Shown: positions 7,690 to 17,313 of the stretch, piece after piece | Layout of the letters: every line of letters starts with the position of its first letter | Numbering within the stretch: the first letter of the stretch is position 1 | NCBI RefSeq assembly: GCF_014204415.1 | Contig: NZ_JACHLE010000001.1 | Coordinates: 1,426,001 to 1,490,000, forward strand | DNA from: Chryseobacterium defluvii | GTDB lineage: Bacteria; Bacteroidota; Bacteroidia; Flavobacteriales; Weeksellaceae | Reading direction: 5' to 3' | DNA length: 64,000 nucleotides | The notes under the pieces: generated by a model | The model's database searches: none | What the model saw: only the letters and a program-made list of their open reading frames with translations | What the model was told of the DNA's origin: nothing | Translations under genes and position numbers: made by a program

Positions 7690-9363
7690 TTACTCCGGCT
7701 TATAAGAGTCTTTTAATGTTACAGTGCGGTTGAATACCAAACGGGTATCCGAAGAGTCCTGGTCTTTTGTAAAATATCCGATTCTCTGGAATTGAAGCGG
7801 TTCTCCTACTGCCACATCTTTCAGACCCGGCTCGGCAAATCCCTGTACAACTGTTACAGATTCGGGGTTGATATAGTTTAAAAAATCCACATCTTTTTCA
7901 GCATCCGGCTGTTCTACAGTGAATAGTTTATCATAAACCCTTACTTCCACAGGCAGTGCATGCTGAGCGGATACCCAATGTAAGGTTCCTTTTACTTTTC
8001 TTAAGCTTTCCTCGGTTCCGCTTCCTGACTTACTTTTCTCGTCATAGGTTGCATAAATGGTTGTGATCTCACCATTTTCATCCTTCTCTACTCTTTCCGC
8101 TTTGATGATATAGGCTGATTTTAAACGAACCTCACCTCCAAGCTTCAGTCTGAAGAATTTATTATTGGCTTCTTCTTTAAAGTCTTCACGCTCTATATAC
8201 AACTCTCTTGAAAAAGGCACTTCTCTTGTTCCTGCATCTTCCTGTTCCGGATTGTTTTCTGTTTCCAGCCATTCTTCTTTTCCTTCAGGATAGTTCTCGA
8301 TGACCAGCCTGACGGGATCTACCACAGTCATCACACGCTTGGCCACTTTATTCAGGTCTTCGCGGACGCAGAATTCCAGCAATTGAAGCTCGATCAGGTT
8401 TTCTCTTTTAGCGACGCCTACTTTTTCAATAAAATTCCTGATAGATACAGGTGTAAACCCTTTTCTTCTCATTCCGGAAATGGTGGGCATCCTCGGATCA
8501 TCCCATCCGGTCACTACATTTTCTGCAACCAGTCTCTGCAGCTTCCTTTTGGAAGTGATCATATAAGAAACATTCATCCGGGCAAATTCTCTCTGCTTCG
8601 GAGCTATTTTGGATTCATCATAAACCTGCTCCAGATACCAATTATAAAGCGGTCTGTGATTCTCAAATTCTAATGAACACAAAGAATGGGATACCTGCTC
8701 CAGATAGTCAGATTCTCCATGAGCCCAGTCATACATTGGATATATTTTCCATGCTGTTCCCGTTCTGTGGTGCGGTCTTTTTAAGATCCTGTACATCACA
8801 GGGTCACGCATGTTCATATTTGGAGAAACCATATCTATTTTGGCACGAAGAGACATTGCACCCTCTTCGAATTCACCATTTTTCATCCTTTCGAATAAGT
8901 CTAAAGACTCTTCAACAGGACGATTCCTGTGTGGAGATTCCACACCCGGCTCTGTAGGATTTTTTCTTTGCTCTGTGATCACTTCAGACGGCTGCTCATC
9001 TACATAAGCTTTTCCTTCTTTAATCAGCCGGACTGCCCATTCATAAAGCTGCTGGAAGTAGTCTGATGCATACAATTCTTTATCCCATCGGAAACCCAGC
9101 CATTCCACATCTTTTTTGATAGAGTCTACAAATTCCTGTTCTTCTTTTTCAGGGTTTGTATCATCGAAACGAAGGTTTACGGGAGCATTGTATTTTTCGC
9201 CCAAACCAAAATTGATGCAGATGGCTTTTGTATGCCCTACATGCAGGTACCCGTTCGGTTCGGGGGGAAAACGGAAACGGATCTGATCTTTTTTCAGACC
9301 GTTTGCCAGATCATCTTCTATAATTTGCTCAATAAAATTGAGCGGTTTTTTTTCTTCTTCCAT
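7690..9363 (-). CDS. glnS: Glutaminyl-tRNA synthetase
   Basis: 557 residues, close to the 554 of the E. coli enzyme. The class I synthetase HIGH motif is present as PPEPNGYLHVGHTKA (about residues 31-45), and the KMSKS loop appears as MITSKRKLQR (about 269-278). The C-terminal anticodon-binding beta-barrels follow, with typical LHWVSAQHALPVEVRVYD. The enzyme charges tRNA-Gln with glutamine in the cytoplasm; its presence means this organism does not depend on the GatCAB route for Gln-tRNA. It is a single-gene unit with its own promoter-like element upstream and a terminator downstream. Confidence 0.97.
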   Translation of the reverse strand: MEEEKKPLNFIEQIIEDDLANGLKKDQIRFRFPPEPNGYLHVGHTKAICINFGLGEKYNAPVNLRFDDTNPEKEEQEFVDSIKKDVEWLGFRWDKELYASDYFQQLYEWAVRLIKEGKAYVDEQPSEVITEQRKNPTEPGVESPHRNRPVEESLDLFERMKNGEFEEGAMSLRAKIDMVSPNMNMRDPVMYRILKRPHHRTGTAWKIYPMYDWAHGESDYLEQVSHSLCSLEFENHRPLYNWYLEQVYDESKIAPKQREFARMNVSYMITSKRKLQRLVAENVVTGWDDPRMPTISGMRRKGFTPVSIRNFIEKVGVAKRENLIELQLLEFCVREDLNKVAKRVMTVVDPVRLVIENYPEGKEEWLETENNPEQEDAGTREVPFSRELYIEREDFKEEANNKFFRLKLGGEVRLKSAYIIKAERVEKDENGEITTIYATYDEKSKSGSGTEESLRKVKGTLHWVSAQHALPVEVRVYDKLFTVEQPDAEKDVDFLNYINPESVTVVQGFAEPGLKDVAVGEPLQFQRIGYFTKDQDSSDTRLVFNRTVTLKDSYKPE

Positions 9364-9397
9364 TAAATCAGCTTTTATTTATGCAAAAAAAGTTTCA

Positions 9398-9405
9398 CAA
9401 AGTTA
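9398..9405 (-). promoter_or_regulatory. Candidate -7 promoter element for glnS
   Basis: On the minus strand the bases read TAACTTTG, an exact TAnnTTTG match, 34 bases upstream of the glnS start codon. Confidence 0.5.
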
Positions 9406-9517
9406 TGGAAAATTTGGGGTTTACGAAAATGATAATTCAGGAGTACAATTATTACCAATTCAATATTTTTTCCGAAATTTATAAAACCAACTTATCTCCT
9501 CATAAAGTATTTAAAAC

Positions 9518-10648
9518 ATGGCTGTCTATATTCTAAGTAATCGCAAGATCGTTCGCCACAAAGGTGAAAGAATAGATTCATTCTCGAATGATGAATACTC
9601 GATCCCTAATTTCAGGATTGCCAAATGTGATTTTGACAATTATAAGGAGCCTTCTGCCCAGGCCAAAAAGAAAAAAGACTATACCAACAGGAATATTCTA
9701 AACTATAAATTGTTTTCAGAGCCTGAAAAGCAAGGATATCAGGATGTCCTGGATGTTCTGTTAAATGAAAAAGGCATAAAGAAATCCGGCCTTACAGCCA
9801 ACCACTTGGGCGGAACCCAAAGAATGTTTTATGAGTTATACAAAAACATGTCTTCTACCAAGTCCAGAAGTGATGTCCTGATATTCATCCACGGATATGC
9901 TTATGATTTTGATGATGAATTAAAAGCCATCATCGATCTTAAAAAACTATTTATTGACAATCCGGAATCACCTGTAGAACACATCCTGTTTGTCAGCTGG
10001 CCGGCTTCTAGCAGCATTGTCCCTCTGACCTATTTTGATGATAAGGCGGCAAGCATCAATTCCGGAAATTCCCTGATGAGGCTTTTTTATTTTTATACCC
10101 AGTTCTTAAAAGATACTTTTTCCAACAGGGATCTTGTACCATGTAACCAGAGGATTCATATTATGGCCCACTCTATGGGTAACCGTGTGCTTCAAAGTAT
10201 GCTGTACAGCCTTAAAAGAGAGAATATTGTAAGGGTCATTGATCAGGTCCTGCTGCTGAACGCTGATGTGTCTTACAAGGTTTTTGAAGATTCGGAAGAT
10301 TCTTTTAACAAGCTTCCTTCATTAGCCAACAGGATATCCATTTATCTGAACAGGAAGGATTTTGTTTTAGGAATTTCACAGTTTACAAAAAATATCCTCA
10401 CTCCGAGGCTGGGTAAAAACGGGCCAAGCCATATTGAACCTTTTAAGGAGGTAATCTCCATTATTGACTGTACTTATATTGAGGATGATCTGCTGAATAC
10501 CCTGAAATTTGATGTAGGAAACCATTGGGGGTATTTGTCGAGCTCACAGGTTCAGAATGATATTTTTCAGAACCTGAATGGCATAGACCGAAATCTTATT
10601 TCTAACCGGTTAAAAAATAATGAGAATATTTTCACCATTGTAACCTAA
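9518..10648 (+). CDS. Alpha/beta hydrolase (DUF900-like)
   Basis: 376 residues, no signal peptide, so probably cytoplasmic. An oxyanion-hole strand reads DVLIFIHGYAYDF (about 126-138). The nucleophile elbow is IMAHSMGNR (about 214-222), the GxSxG-like AHSMG variant seen in DUF900 proteins. A late Asp (LLNADVS) and His (VGNHWGYL) complete a plausible Ser-Asp-His triad. The first 90 residues are a polar extension of unknown role. DUF900 proteins are esterase- or lipase-like, but their substrates are mostly unknown. The gene is divergent from glnS and stands alone. Confidence 0.82.
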   Translation: MAVYILSNRKIVRHKGERIDSFSNDEYSIPNFRIAKCDFDNYKEPSAQAKKKKDYTNRNILNYKLFSEPEKQGYQDVLDVLLNEKGIKKSGLTANHLGGTQRMFYELYKNMSSTKSRSDVLIFIHGYAYDFDDELKAIIDLKKLFIDNPESPVEHILFVSWPASSSIVPLTYFDDKAASINSGNSLMRLFYFYTQFLKDTFSNRDLVPCNQRIHIMAHSMGNRVLQSMLYSLKRENIVRVIDQVLLLNADVSYKVFEDSEDSFNKLPSLANRISIYLNRKDFVLGISQFTKNILTPRLGKNGPSHIEPFKEVISIIDCTYIEDDLLNTLKFDVGNHWGYLSSSQVQNDIFQNLNGIDRNLISNRLKNNENIFTIVT

Positions 10649-10763
10649 AAAATAAGTAAATTACTTGGCTGAATAATAATCTATATGTTAAATATTTAAA
10701 CTCCCAAAGGAATGGCACAAAGATTGTAAATCTACACACAGAGAAATACTAAATTTTTTTATC

Positions 10764-10841
10764 ATGGAAAAAGTTAAAAGAACGTTTTCTCATATATTAT
10801 TATATATCAAGAAAACAATTTTCGTAAAAGACGTGATTTAA
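10764..10841 (+). CDS. Possible 25-residue basic/hydrophobic peptide
   Basis: ATG at 10764 opens a 25-codon frame ending TAA at 10841. The product is a Lys-rich peptide with a hydrophobic middle (HILLYIKKTIFV), which could associate with membrane. There is no recognisable family, and random short frames are common in AT-rich DNA, so this is weak. It lies in the 230-bp gap between the hydrolase and the convergent menC. Confidence 0.25.
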   Translation: MEKVKRTFSHILLYIKKTIFVKDVI

Positions 10842-10877
10842 TTTAACTGAGTATCAACAAAAAAACACACAAAAAAA

Positions 10878-11900
10878 TTATTCGACCCTATCATTACTAT
10901 TCTTAAAAAACAACCTGTCTCCTTTTAAATCCAACTGACTTTCAAAGTTATTCGTGAAGAGGCCTCCCGTTCCTAAACCCTGTGGCATTATGCTGTTTTT
11001 GGTATAGGTATATTGGGATATTGCGTTCAGTCCTATATTGCTTTCCAGTGCGGAAGTGATCCACCATTTTACATTTTGTTGCTCAGCAAGGGAAATCCAT
11101 TCATCAGAACCTGAAAAACCTCCAATAAGAGAGGGTTTCAGGATCACATATTGTGGTTTTATTGTTTCTAAAAGCTTTTTCTTTTCATCCAGCTCAGTAA
11201 TACCAATAAGTTCTTCGTCCAATGCGATCGGAGTTGGTGTTATTGCACATAAGTCTGCCATCCCTTTCCGGTTACCGGCTTTGATCGGCTGCTCTATGGA
11301 ATGGATATGCAGATCGGCAAGCTGCTGCAAAACAGTTTTTGCTTCTTCCGTGGTAAATCCGCCGTTAGCATCTACCCTCAATTCCAATTGAGCTTTTGAA
11401 AATTTCCGCCTTAGCTCCTGAAGGATCTTATGTTCTGATTTCCAATCGACTCCAATTTTCAACTTGATACAATGAAAACCTTTCTTCAGCTTGTCCAGGA
11501 TCTGTTCTTCCATATAGCTGACGTCTCCCATCCAGATCAGGCCGTTAATAATGATCGGGGATTTATCTTTTGTAAATTCACTTGGAAAGTAGAGATTACT
11601 TCCGTTTTTTAAATTCAATACAGCCTGTTCATATCCGAACCAGATGGAAGGAAATTCTTTTAATTCTTCTTTTAAGAATTCAGGATCCTGACGGATGTTT
11701 TTGCAAAGCCATTGTAATTTTTCTTCATAATCAGGCCTGTCATCAAAACTCAGACCTCTGAAAACCGCACACTCCCCTGTTCCTTTCTTTCCCTGATCTG
11801 ATATTTCAAGAATAAAGGTCTCCTTTTCATGCAAAACGCCTCGGGATGTTCCACCCGGGCGTTTGAACTGTAATATATATCTGAAATATTCTGCTGTCAT
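10878..11900 (-). CDS. menC: o-Succinylbenzoate synthase-like enolase superfamily enzyme
   Basis: 340 residues with the enolase-superfamily barrel. The KxK motif is in HCIKLKIGVD (about 142-151). The metal ligands are Asp in LRVDANGGF, Glu in SIEQPI and Asp in IALDEELIG, and the last acid/base Lys is in YVILKPSLIGG. This set is that of the MLE subgroup, which includes OSBS (dehydration of SHCHC to o-succinylbenzoate in menaquinone synthesis) and dipeptide epimerases. The sequence looks most like flavobacterial MenC, and Bacteroidota rely on menaquinone, so MenC is preferred. Its ATG directly abuts the fbp stop, which suggests translational coupling. Confidence 0.82.
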   Translation of the reverse strand: MTAEYFRYILQFKRPGGTSRGVLHEKETFILEISDQGKKGTGECAVFRGLSFDDRPDYEEKLQWLCKNIRQDPEFLKEELKEFPSIWFGYEQAVLNLKNGSNLYFPSEFTKDKSPIIINGLIWMGDVSYMEEQILDKLKKGFHCIKLKIGVDWKSEHKILQELRRKFSKAQLELRVDANGGFTTEEAKTVLQQLADLHIHSIEQPIKAGNRKGMADLCAITPTPIALDEELIGITELDEKKKLLETIKPQYVILKPSLIGGFSGSDEWISLAEQQNVKWWITSALESNIGLNAISQYTYTKNSIMPQGLGTGGLFTNNFESQLDLKGDRLFFKNSNDRVE

Positions 11901-12917
11901 TTACTTTACGCTGTCGATTCGCATAAATTCTTCTGCTTTTTCCACCATATCGATACTTCCACAGAAAAAAGGGATCCTTTGATGAAGCTCCGTAGGTTCC
12001 ACTTCTAAAATTCTTCTGAAACCGTCTGTCGCTTTTCCTCCGGCCTGTTCCGCTAAGAACGCCATCGGATTGCATTCATATAATAACCTCAGTTTTCCGT
12101 GGGGTGCCTGAGAATAAGACGGATAGATATAAATTCCTCCTTTCAGCATATTCCTGTGAAAGTCGGCTACCAAAGACCCGATATACCTTGAAGTATATGG
12201 ACGGTCGCCTTCTTCCATCTGGCAATATTTAAGGTAGTTTTTAACTCCCTGTGGAAATTTGATGTAATTGCCTTCATTGATGGAGTAAATTTTACCGGTT
12301 TTCGGAAACTGCATGTTCGGATGAGAAAGATAATAAGTACCTAAAGAAGGATCAAGGGTAAACCCGTTTACACCATTCCCTGTTGTATAAACAATCATCG
12401 TTGACGAACCATAAATCACATAACCTGCTGCAATCTGGTTGATCCCTTTTTGCAAGAAATCTTCCAATTGAACCGGAGTTCCCGGTTCGGTAACTCTCCT
12501 GTAAATCGAGAAAATTGTTCCTACAGAAACGTTAACATCAATATTTGAAGAGCCGTCAAGCGGGTCGATCAGTACAACATATTTGCTCAAATGACCATTT
12601 TCTCCACATTTAATGTCAATAAAATCATCATTTTCTTCAGAAGCAATACCACAAACAACTTCTCTCTGTGACAAAGCGGTAATAAAAATATCATTGGCAA
12701 TCACATCCAGTTTCTGCTGCTCTTCACCCTGAATATTCTGGTTTCCCGCCGTTCCTGTAATATCTACAATTCCTGCTTTGTTTACCTCTCTGTTTACTAT
12801 TTTCGAAGCCAGTCTTATTGCACTCAGAAGACGTGAAAACTCACCCGTAGAATACTGAAAATCCTCCTGCTTATCAATAAGAAATTCTCCTAAAGTCTGT
12901 AATGATTGTTCTGACAT
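11901..12917 (-). CDS. fbp: Class 1 fructose-1,6-bisphosphatase
   Basis: 338 residues, typical for class 1 FBPases. The metal-binding signature [10 protein letters not shown] (about residues 117-126) is complete, and the family pattern [20 protein letters not shown] is present near residue 275. The enzyme removes the 1-phosphate from fructose-1,6-bisphosphate in gluconeogenesis, in the cytoplasm. The ATG at 12915-12917 gives the family-like start. The stop is immediately followed by the menC start, so the two are read from one mRNA; I know of no metabolic reason for that pairing. Confidence 0.96.
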   Translation of the reverse strand: MSEQSLQTLGEFLIDKQEDFQYSTGEFSRLLSAIRLASKIVNREVNKAGIVDITGTAGNQNIQGEEQQKLDVIANDIFITALSQREVVCGIASEENDDFIDIKCGENGHLSKYVVLIDPLDGSSNIDVNVSVGTIFSIYRRVTEPGTPVQLEDFLQKGINQIAAGYVIYGSSTMIVYTTGNGVNGFTLDPSLGTYYLSHPNMQFPKTGKIYSINEGNYIKFPQGVKNYLKYCQMEEGDRPYTSRYIGSLVADFHRNMLKGGIYIYPSYSQAPHGKLRLLYECNPMAFLAEQAGGKATDGFRRILEVEPTELHQRIPFFCGSIDMVEKAEEFMRIDSVK

Positions 12918-13229
12918 GTTTTACTTTTTACGTTTTCTCCAAATTTCGTAAAATTTATTGCATTTTTAAAAATTAATTCACAAAACATATTAAACACTGA
13001 TTTTCAATACAATACATTAATTATTTGATAATATATACAGAAATATTTGTAAAAACCACTTCCAATATTTTGAAGCAATCCGAATATTTTGAGATAATTT
13101 TTAATTTTAATAAAATCTTAAGTCCATCCAGCAACCAGGTTATTTCATATCTCAGTGTAAATTTATAATTTTGATCTCCGTAAAAAACTCAAGTGATTTT
13201 TATCTAACCATTTTATTTTTAACAATTTA
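12918..13229 (+). promoter_or_regulatory. Divergent fbp/lysC promoter region
   Basis: 312 AT-rich bases between divergent genes. TAATTTTG at 13166-13173 matches the TAnnTTTG -7 element and would serve the aspartate kinase gene (start 13230). I see no convincing equivalent for fbp and no other gene. Confidence 0.45.
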
Positions 13230-14468
13230 ATGAAAATTTTCAAGTTTGGTGGAGCATCCGTAAAGGATGCGGAGAGTGTAAAAAACGTATCTATGGTCTT
13301 AAAAAGCCAGGGTTTTTCCAAATGTCTGCTGGTGATTTCAGCCATGGGAAAAACAACTAACGAATTGGAAAAGGTTGTGGAACTTTATTTCAAGAAGGAT
13401 AACTATCAAACAGAAATTGAAAATATAAAACAGAAGCACATTGAGATTGCAAAAGGGCTGTTCCCTGAAAATCATGCTGTTTTTGCCGAAATCAATGTAT
13501 TCTTTGATGATATTGATTCTTTTTTAAGAAGAAATAAATCTCCCAACTATAATTTTGTCTATGATCAGGTGGTGAGCTGCGGAGAAATGATCTCCACTAA
13601 AATCGTAAGCGAATATCTGAACGAAATACAATTCACCAACCAATGGCTGGATGCCAGAGACTACGTAAAAACAGACAATTCTTACAGGGAAGGTGTAGTA
13701 GACTGGGGAAAGACAGAAGAATTTATTTCTACTTTAAATCCTGAGGTATGCTATGTCACACAGGGTTTTATTGGCTCTGATGAGAACAATTTTACGGTAA
13801 CCCTGGGAAGAGAAGGTTCCGACTATTCTGCAGCTATTTTTGCATATTGTTTAAATGCCGAGGCCATGACAATCTGGAAGGATGTTCCGGGGGTGATGAC
13901 AGGAGATCCGAGAAAATTCAAGGATGTTACTCTACTTTCCAATATTTCATATGAGGAGGCCATTGAAATGGCTTATTACGGTGCCAGCGTAATTCACCCG
14001 AAAACATTACAGCCTTTACAGCAAAAGAGTATTCCTTTTTACGTAAAATCTTTTGTAGATCCTACGAAAGAGGGAACCAAGGTAGGGGCATCTGATAAAA
14101 ATCAACAGCAGGAGTCTTATATCCTGAAGGAAAGCCAAACTCTTTTAAAAATATCTACAAGGGATTTTTCTTTCATTGCCGAAGATCACATGAGTTTAAT
14201 TTTCGGATATTTGTCCAAGTATAAAATTAAGGTTTCCCTGATGCAGAATTCAGCAATTTCCTTAGCTTTATGCCTGGAAGATAAATTTAACCATATTGAC
14301 GAACTTAATGAGGAACTTCAGAAAATATTCAAGACTGAAGTGGTAAAAAATGTATCTTTATTCACCGTAAGAAATGCGAACATAGATAAGATTGATAAAT
14401 TTTACCAGCAAAAAAGTGTATTACTGGAACAGATCTCGAAAAATACACTTCAAATGGTAACACAATAA
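13230..14468 (+). CDS. lysC: Monofunctional aspartate kinase
   Basis: 412 residues. The N-terminal kinase motif KFGGASVKDAESVKNV (residues about 5-20) is characteristic. The catalytic domain also carries GREGSDYSAAIFAY (about 190-203) and the loop WKDVPGVMTGDPR. The C-terminal 110 residues form a short ACT-like regulatory region. The enzyme phosphorylates aspartate, the first step towards lysine, threonine and methionine. The next gene starts 22 bases downstream on the same strand and may be co-transcribed. No homoserine dehydrogenase domain is fused, unlike ThrA. The symbol is a functional guess among aspartokinase paralogues. Confidence 0.92.
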   Translation: MKIFKFGGASVKDAESVKNVSMVLKSQGFSKCLLVISAMGKTTNELEKVVELYFKKDNYQTEIENIKQKHIEIAKGLFPENHAVFAEINVFFDDIDSFLRRNKSPNYNFVYDQVVSCGEMISTKIVSEYLNEIQFTNQWLDARDYVKTDNSYREGVVDWGKTEEFISTLNPEVCYVTQGFIGSDENNFTVTLGREGSDYSAAIFAYCLNAEAMTIWKDVPGVMTGDPRKFKDVTLLSNISYEEAIEMAYYGASVIHPKTLQPLQQKSIPFYVKSFVDPTKEGTKVGASDKNQQQESYILKESQTLLKISTRDFSFIAEDHMSLIFGYLSKYKIKVSLMQNSAISLALCLEDKFNHIDELNEELQKIFKTEVVKNVSLFTVRNANIDKIDKFYQQKSVLLEQISKNTLQMVTQ

Positions 14469-14490
14469 AACTAATAGCGACTAAGCACAC

Positions 14491-16332
14491 ATGAGCCTAA
14501 TTTCGAAAAACGATCTAATTAAAGCTTCCGGCTTAAGTAAAATCGGATTCCTAAAGAATCCGGTAGCATCTGCTGTGATGAGCATTGCTAAAATAAATGA
14601 AGTAAACAGACTGTATGATACACTAAAAGATAAGGAAGGCAAAGACTTTTTCGACTCATTTGTAAGGGAAAGAAATTTAAGTTACATCGCTTTTGAAGAG
14701 GATCTGGCCAAGATTCCCAAAACAGGACCTTTTATTCTTGTTTCCAATCATCCGCTGGGTGCCATTGACGGGATCTTAATGTGCAAAATATTAACGGAAG
14801 TACGCCCGGATTTTAAGGTAATGGGAAATTTTCTCCTGGAAAAAATAAAACCCATGGAACCCTACGTTATTTCCGTGAATCCTTTTGAAGGCAGAAAAGA
14901 GGCGTACAACAGTTCCTCCGGGATGCGCGAAACTTTAAAACATCTTCAAGAGGGAGGCTGCGTGGGAATTTTCCCGGCAGGGGAAGTTTCCAACAAAAAT
15001 AATCTTTACGGGGAAATTTTAGATAAAGAATGGGAAAAACCTGCCCTTAAACTTATCAGAATGGCAAAAGTGCCGGTAGTTCCCATGTATTTCCATGCAA
15101 AAAACAGCCGCTTGTTTTATCAGGTAGCCAAACTTCATGCGAATTTACAGACCCTTATGCTTCCTGCAGAGATGATGAATGAAAGGGAAAAACCGATCCG
15201 CATCAGGATAGGAAGACCTATTGCGGTGAAAGCAATGGATGATATGGAAACCATTGAAGAACTGGGAGAATTCCTGAAACGTAAGGTTTATATGATGAAA
15301 TCTTATTATGAGAAAAGAAAATCTCTCGCCCAGACCATTAACCTTCAGAATTTATCTATAAAATTCCCTTTGCTTAGAGAGGAAAATATTGTCCAGAATA
15401 TTATTGATGAAACTCCGAAAGAAGATATCCTTAAAGATATCAGCAAACTGAAAGGTACTGATAAGATGCTTTTTAGCAATGGGAATTATGAAATATACTT
15501 TACTTCCTACGAAGAGATCCCTTCTGTAATGAGGGAAATCGGAAGGCAAAGGGAACTTACATTCCGTGCCGTAGGAGAAGGAAGCAATCTTCCTTTTGAC
15601 CTTGACGAGTATGATAAGCATTACCATCATCTTTTCCTTTGGGATAATGCCGAAGAAAAACTTGTAGGTGCCTACAGAATGGCTTTGGGTAAGGAGGTGA
15701 TGAAAAAATCCGGGATCAAAGGATTCTATACGAGTTCTCTTTTTGAATTTGAGCAGGACATCCACCCTTTCTTTAAAAAAGTAATCGAAATGGGCAGGGC
15801 CTATATCTGCCAGGAATACCAGCAGAAACCTCTTCCGCTTTTTCTTTTGTGGAGAGGGATCGTACATGTATGCTTAAGAAATCCTGATCACAAATTCCTG
15901 ATGGGTGGTGTGAGCATCTCCAATAAGTTTTCCGAGTTCTCAAAATCACTCATGATTGAGTTTATGCGTTCGAATTATTATGACTCGGCAGTGGCCCAAT
16001 ATATCACTCCTAAAAATGAGTACAAGGTAAAGCTCAGAGACCGTGATAAAAACCTGTTCTTTGATGAAATGGAATCTGATCTTAATAAACTGGACAAGAT
16101 CATTGATGATCTGGAGCCTGAATTAAGGCTGCCTGTCCTGATCAAAAAATACATCAAGCAAAACGCAAGGGTTATAGCCTTTAATGTAGACCCTAATTTC
16201 AATGATGCAATAGACGGGCTGATGTACATCCGCATCAGTGACCTTCCTGAAAGCACCATCAAGCCTGTTTTAGAGGAAATGAGCGAGCAGATCAGGAGTG
16301 AACAGGAAAATAATCCGGCTGAAAATCAATAA
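14491..16332 (+). CDS. olsF: OlsF-like bifunctional acyltransferase (PlsC-like plus GNAT N-acyltransferase)
   Basis: 613 residues in two domains. Residues about 60-280 are a PlsC-like O-acyltransferase with SNHPLGAIDG (note H-x5-D rather than the usual H-x4-D) and the FPxG motif in GIFPAGEVS. Residues about 320-530 resemble the OlsB/hemolysin GNAT N-acyltransferase fold, with LTFRAVGEGSNLP and a Gly-rich LMGGVSISN segment. This is the architecture of OlsF, the ornithine-lipid synthase described from Serratia and Flavobacterium, which acylates the amino acid on N and then on the hydroxyl. Related Bacteroidota enzymes make glycine lipids, so the head group is uncertain. It acts at the inner membrane face. 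Confidence 0.8.
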   Translation: MSLISKNDLIKASGLSKIGFLKNPVASAVMSIAKINEVNRLYDTLKDKEGKDFFDSFVRERNLSYIAFEEDLAKIPKTGPFILVSNHPLGAIDGILMCKILTEVRPDFKVMGNFLLEKIKPMEPYVISVNPFEGRKEAYNSSSGMRETLKHLQEGGCVGIFPAGEVSNKNNLYGEILDKEWEKPALKLIRMAKVPVVPMYFHAKNSRLFYQVAKLHANLQTLMLPAEMMNEREKPIRIRIGRPIAVKAMDDMETIEELGEFLKRKVYMMKSYYEKRKSLAQTINLQNLSIKFPLLREENIVQNIIDETPKEDILKDISKLKGTDKMLFSNGNYEIYFTSYEEIPSVMREIGRQRELTFRAVGEGSNLPFDLDEYDKHYHHLFLWDNAEEKLVGAYRMALGKEVMKKSGIKGFYTSSLFEFEQDIHPFFKKVIEMGRAYICQEYQQKPLPLFLLWRGIVHVCLRNPDHKFLMGGVSISNKFSEFSKSLMIEFMRSNYYDSAVAQYITPKNEYKVKLRDRDKNLFFDEMESDLNKLDKIIDDLEPELRLPVLIKKYIKQNARVIAFNVDPNFNDAIDGLMYIRISDLPESTIKPVLEEMSEQIRSEQENNPAENQ

Positions 16333-16390
16333 GTTTTATCCCGTCCTTAAAAAAGATTTGTTAATACTTGCTTCATATGCGAAAAGTTAC

Positions 16391-16398
16391 TACTTTTG
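16391..16398 (+). promoter_or_regulatory. Promoter of the first tRNA-Phe gene
   Basis: TACTTTTG matches the -7 consensus TAnnTTTG, and a TTG -33 element lies at 16368-16370 with 20-nt spacing, as expected for Bacteroidetes sigma factor promoters. Confidence 0.65.
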
Positions 16399-16434
16399 CA
16401 TCACTTTAAAACAACGAAGTAAAAAACAACAAAT

Positions 16435-16507
16435 GGTTTCTTAGCTCAGTTGGTAGAGCAATGGATTGAAAATCCATGTGTCCCTGGTTCGATTCCTGGA
16501 GAAACCA
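16435..16507 (+). tRNA. tRNA-Phe (GAA), copy 1
   Basis: 73 nt. Acceptor arms GGTTTCT and AGAAACC pair fully. The D arm, the anticodon stem (TGGAT/ATCCA) with GAA in the loop, and the TTCGATT T loop are all present. The T stem CCTGG/CCTGG has a central T-T mismatch, which is also in copy 2. The CCA end is not encoded. Confidence 0.97.
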
Positions 16508-16510
16508 CTA

Positions 16511-16540
16511 AAACCACCTTAAATAGGTGGTTTTTATTTT
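16511..16540 (+). terminator. Terminator after tRNA-Phe copy 1
   Basis: AAACCACC and GGTGGTTT form an 8-bp stem around a TTAAATA loop and are followed by TTTATTTT. It separates the two tRNA copies, so each has its own unit. Confidence 0.85.
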
Positions 16541-16569
16541 AAAGCTTGCAAAATATAGTATAATTTTAT

Positions 16570-16577
16570 TATTTTTG
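16570..16577 (+). promoter_or_regulatory. Candidate -7 element of the second tRNA-Phe gene
   Basis: TATTTTTG, an exact TAnnTTTG match, lies 35 bases before the tRNA. The same arrangement precedes copy 1, and about 30 bases of 5' flank are also similar between copies. Confidence 0.5.
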
Positions 16578-16611
16578 CCTTACCTCGAAACGATGAAGTA
16601 AAAACAACAAT

Positions 16612-16684
16612 GGTTTCTTAGCTCAGTTGGTAGAGCAATGGATTGAAAATCCATGTGTCCCTGGTTCGATTCCTGGAGAAACCA
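16612..16684 (+). tRNA. tRNA-Phe (GAA), copy 2
   Basis: Identical in all 73 nt to the copy 177 bases upstream. The similar 5' flanks (GAAGTAAAAA...ACAACAA) indicate a tandem duplication. The sequence downstream is a degraded integrase, so this copy probably marks an old integration point. Confidence 0.97.
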
Positions 16685-16883
16685 CAAAAGTTAAACACAA
16701 TTTAACTTAATCAATCAAGAAAATTCCTTTTAAACAATGTTTAGAAGGAATTTTTGTTTTAATGATGTTTAATAGTGTTTTATCAAATTTAGTCCTTTCT
16801 TGTCCCTTTATGTTGTCCCCGAGGACAATTTAAAAAGATTTTTGGTGGTATCACAGACTGATTTTGGAACAAAAAATAGAACT

Positions 16884-17274
16884 ATGAACATTGCATTTTT
16901 TTAAAAGAGCCTAAAAAGGCAACCGAAACAATGGTATATGTTTCAGCACCGTAAAAGGTCAGAGACTAAAACGCTCCACAGGGGTAAAAGTAAAACCCTC
17001 ACAATGGACAGGGACGAAAGTGAGACAACTCGCTCCCGAAGCAGTAACTAAAAATCTTAAAATCGAAAATACTATCAAAAGCCTAAAAGAGAAGAAAAAG
17101 GGAATCCTAATAGTCTTTGATAAATTTATAGAAGTTAGAAGACAAGAAAAGTCTGAAAATATAGTAAAGACCTATAGGACTTGTAAAAACCATTTAGAAA
17201 AATTTTCAAATGAAACAAAATTTAATTTATCGTTTGAAAATATCCCCTCAATTTTCATGATGAACTATAGTTAA
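16884..17274 (+). pseudogene. Broken tyrosine recombinase (integrase), N-terminal part only
   Basis: From the ATG at 16884 the reading must shift twice. MNIAFF runs into LKEPKKATETMVYVSAP after a 1-nt slip in a T run. The frame changes again to VKGQRLKRSTGVKVKPSQW and then stays open to the TAA at 17274. Together these make the arm-binding and SAM-like N-terminal domains of a Bacteroidetes phage-type integrase. The catalytic domain with its R-H-R-Y residues is missing. Its place directly 3' of a tRNA gene is the usual site for such integrases. It cannot be functional. Confidence 0.8.
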
Positions 17275-17313
17275 ATCATTATAATTCGTCATATAATTTT
17301 TATACTTTTAAAT

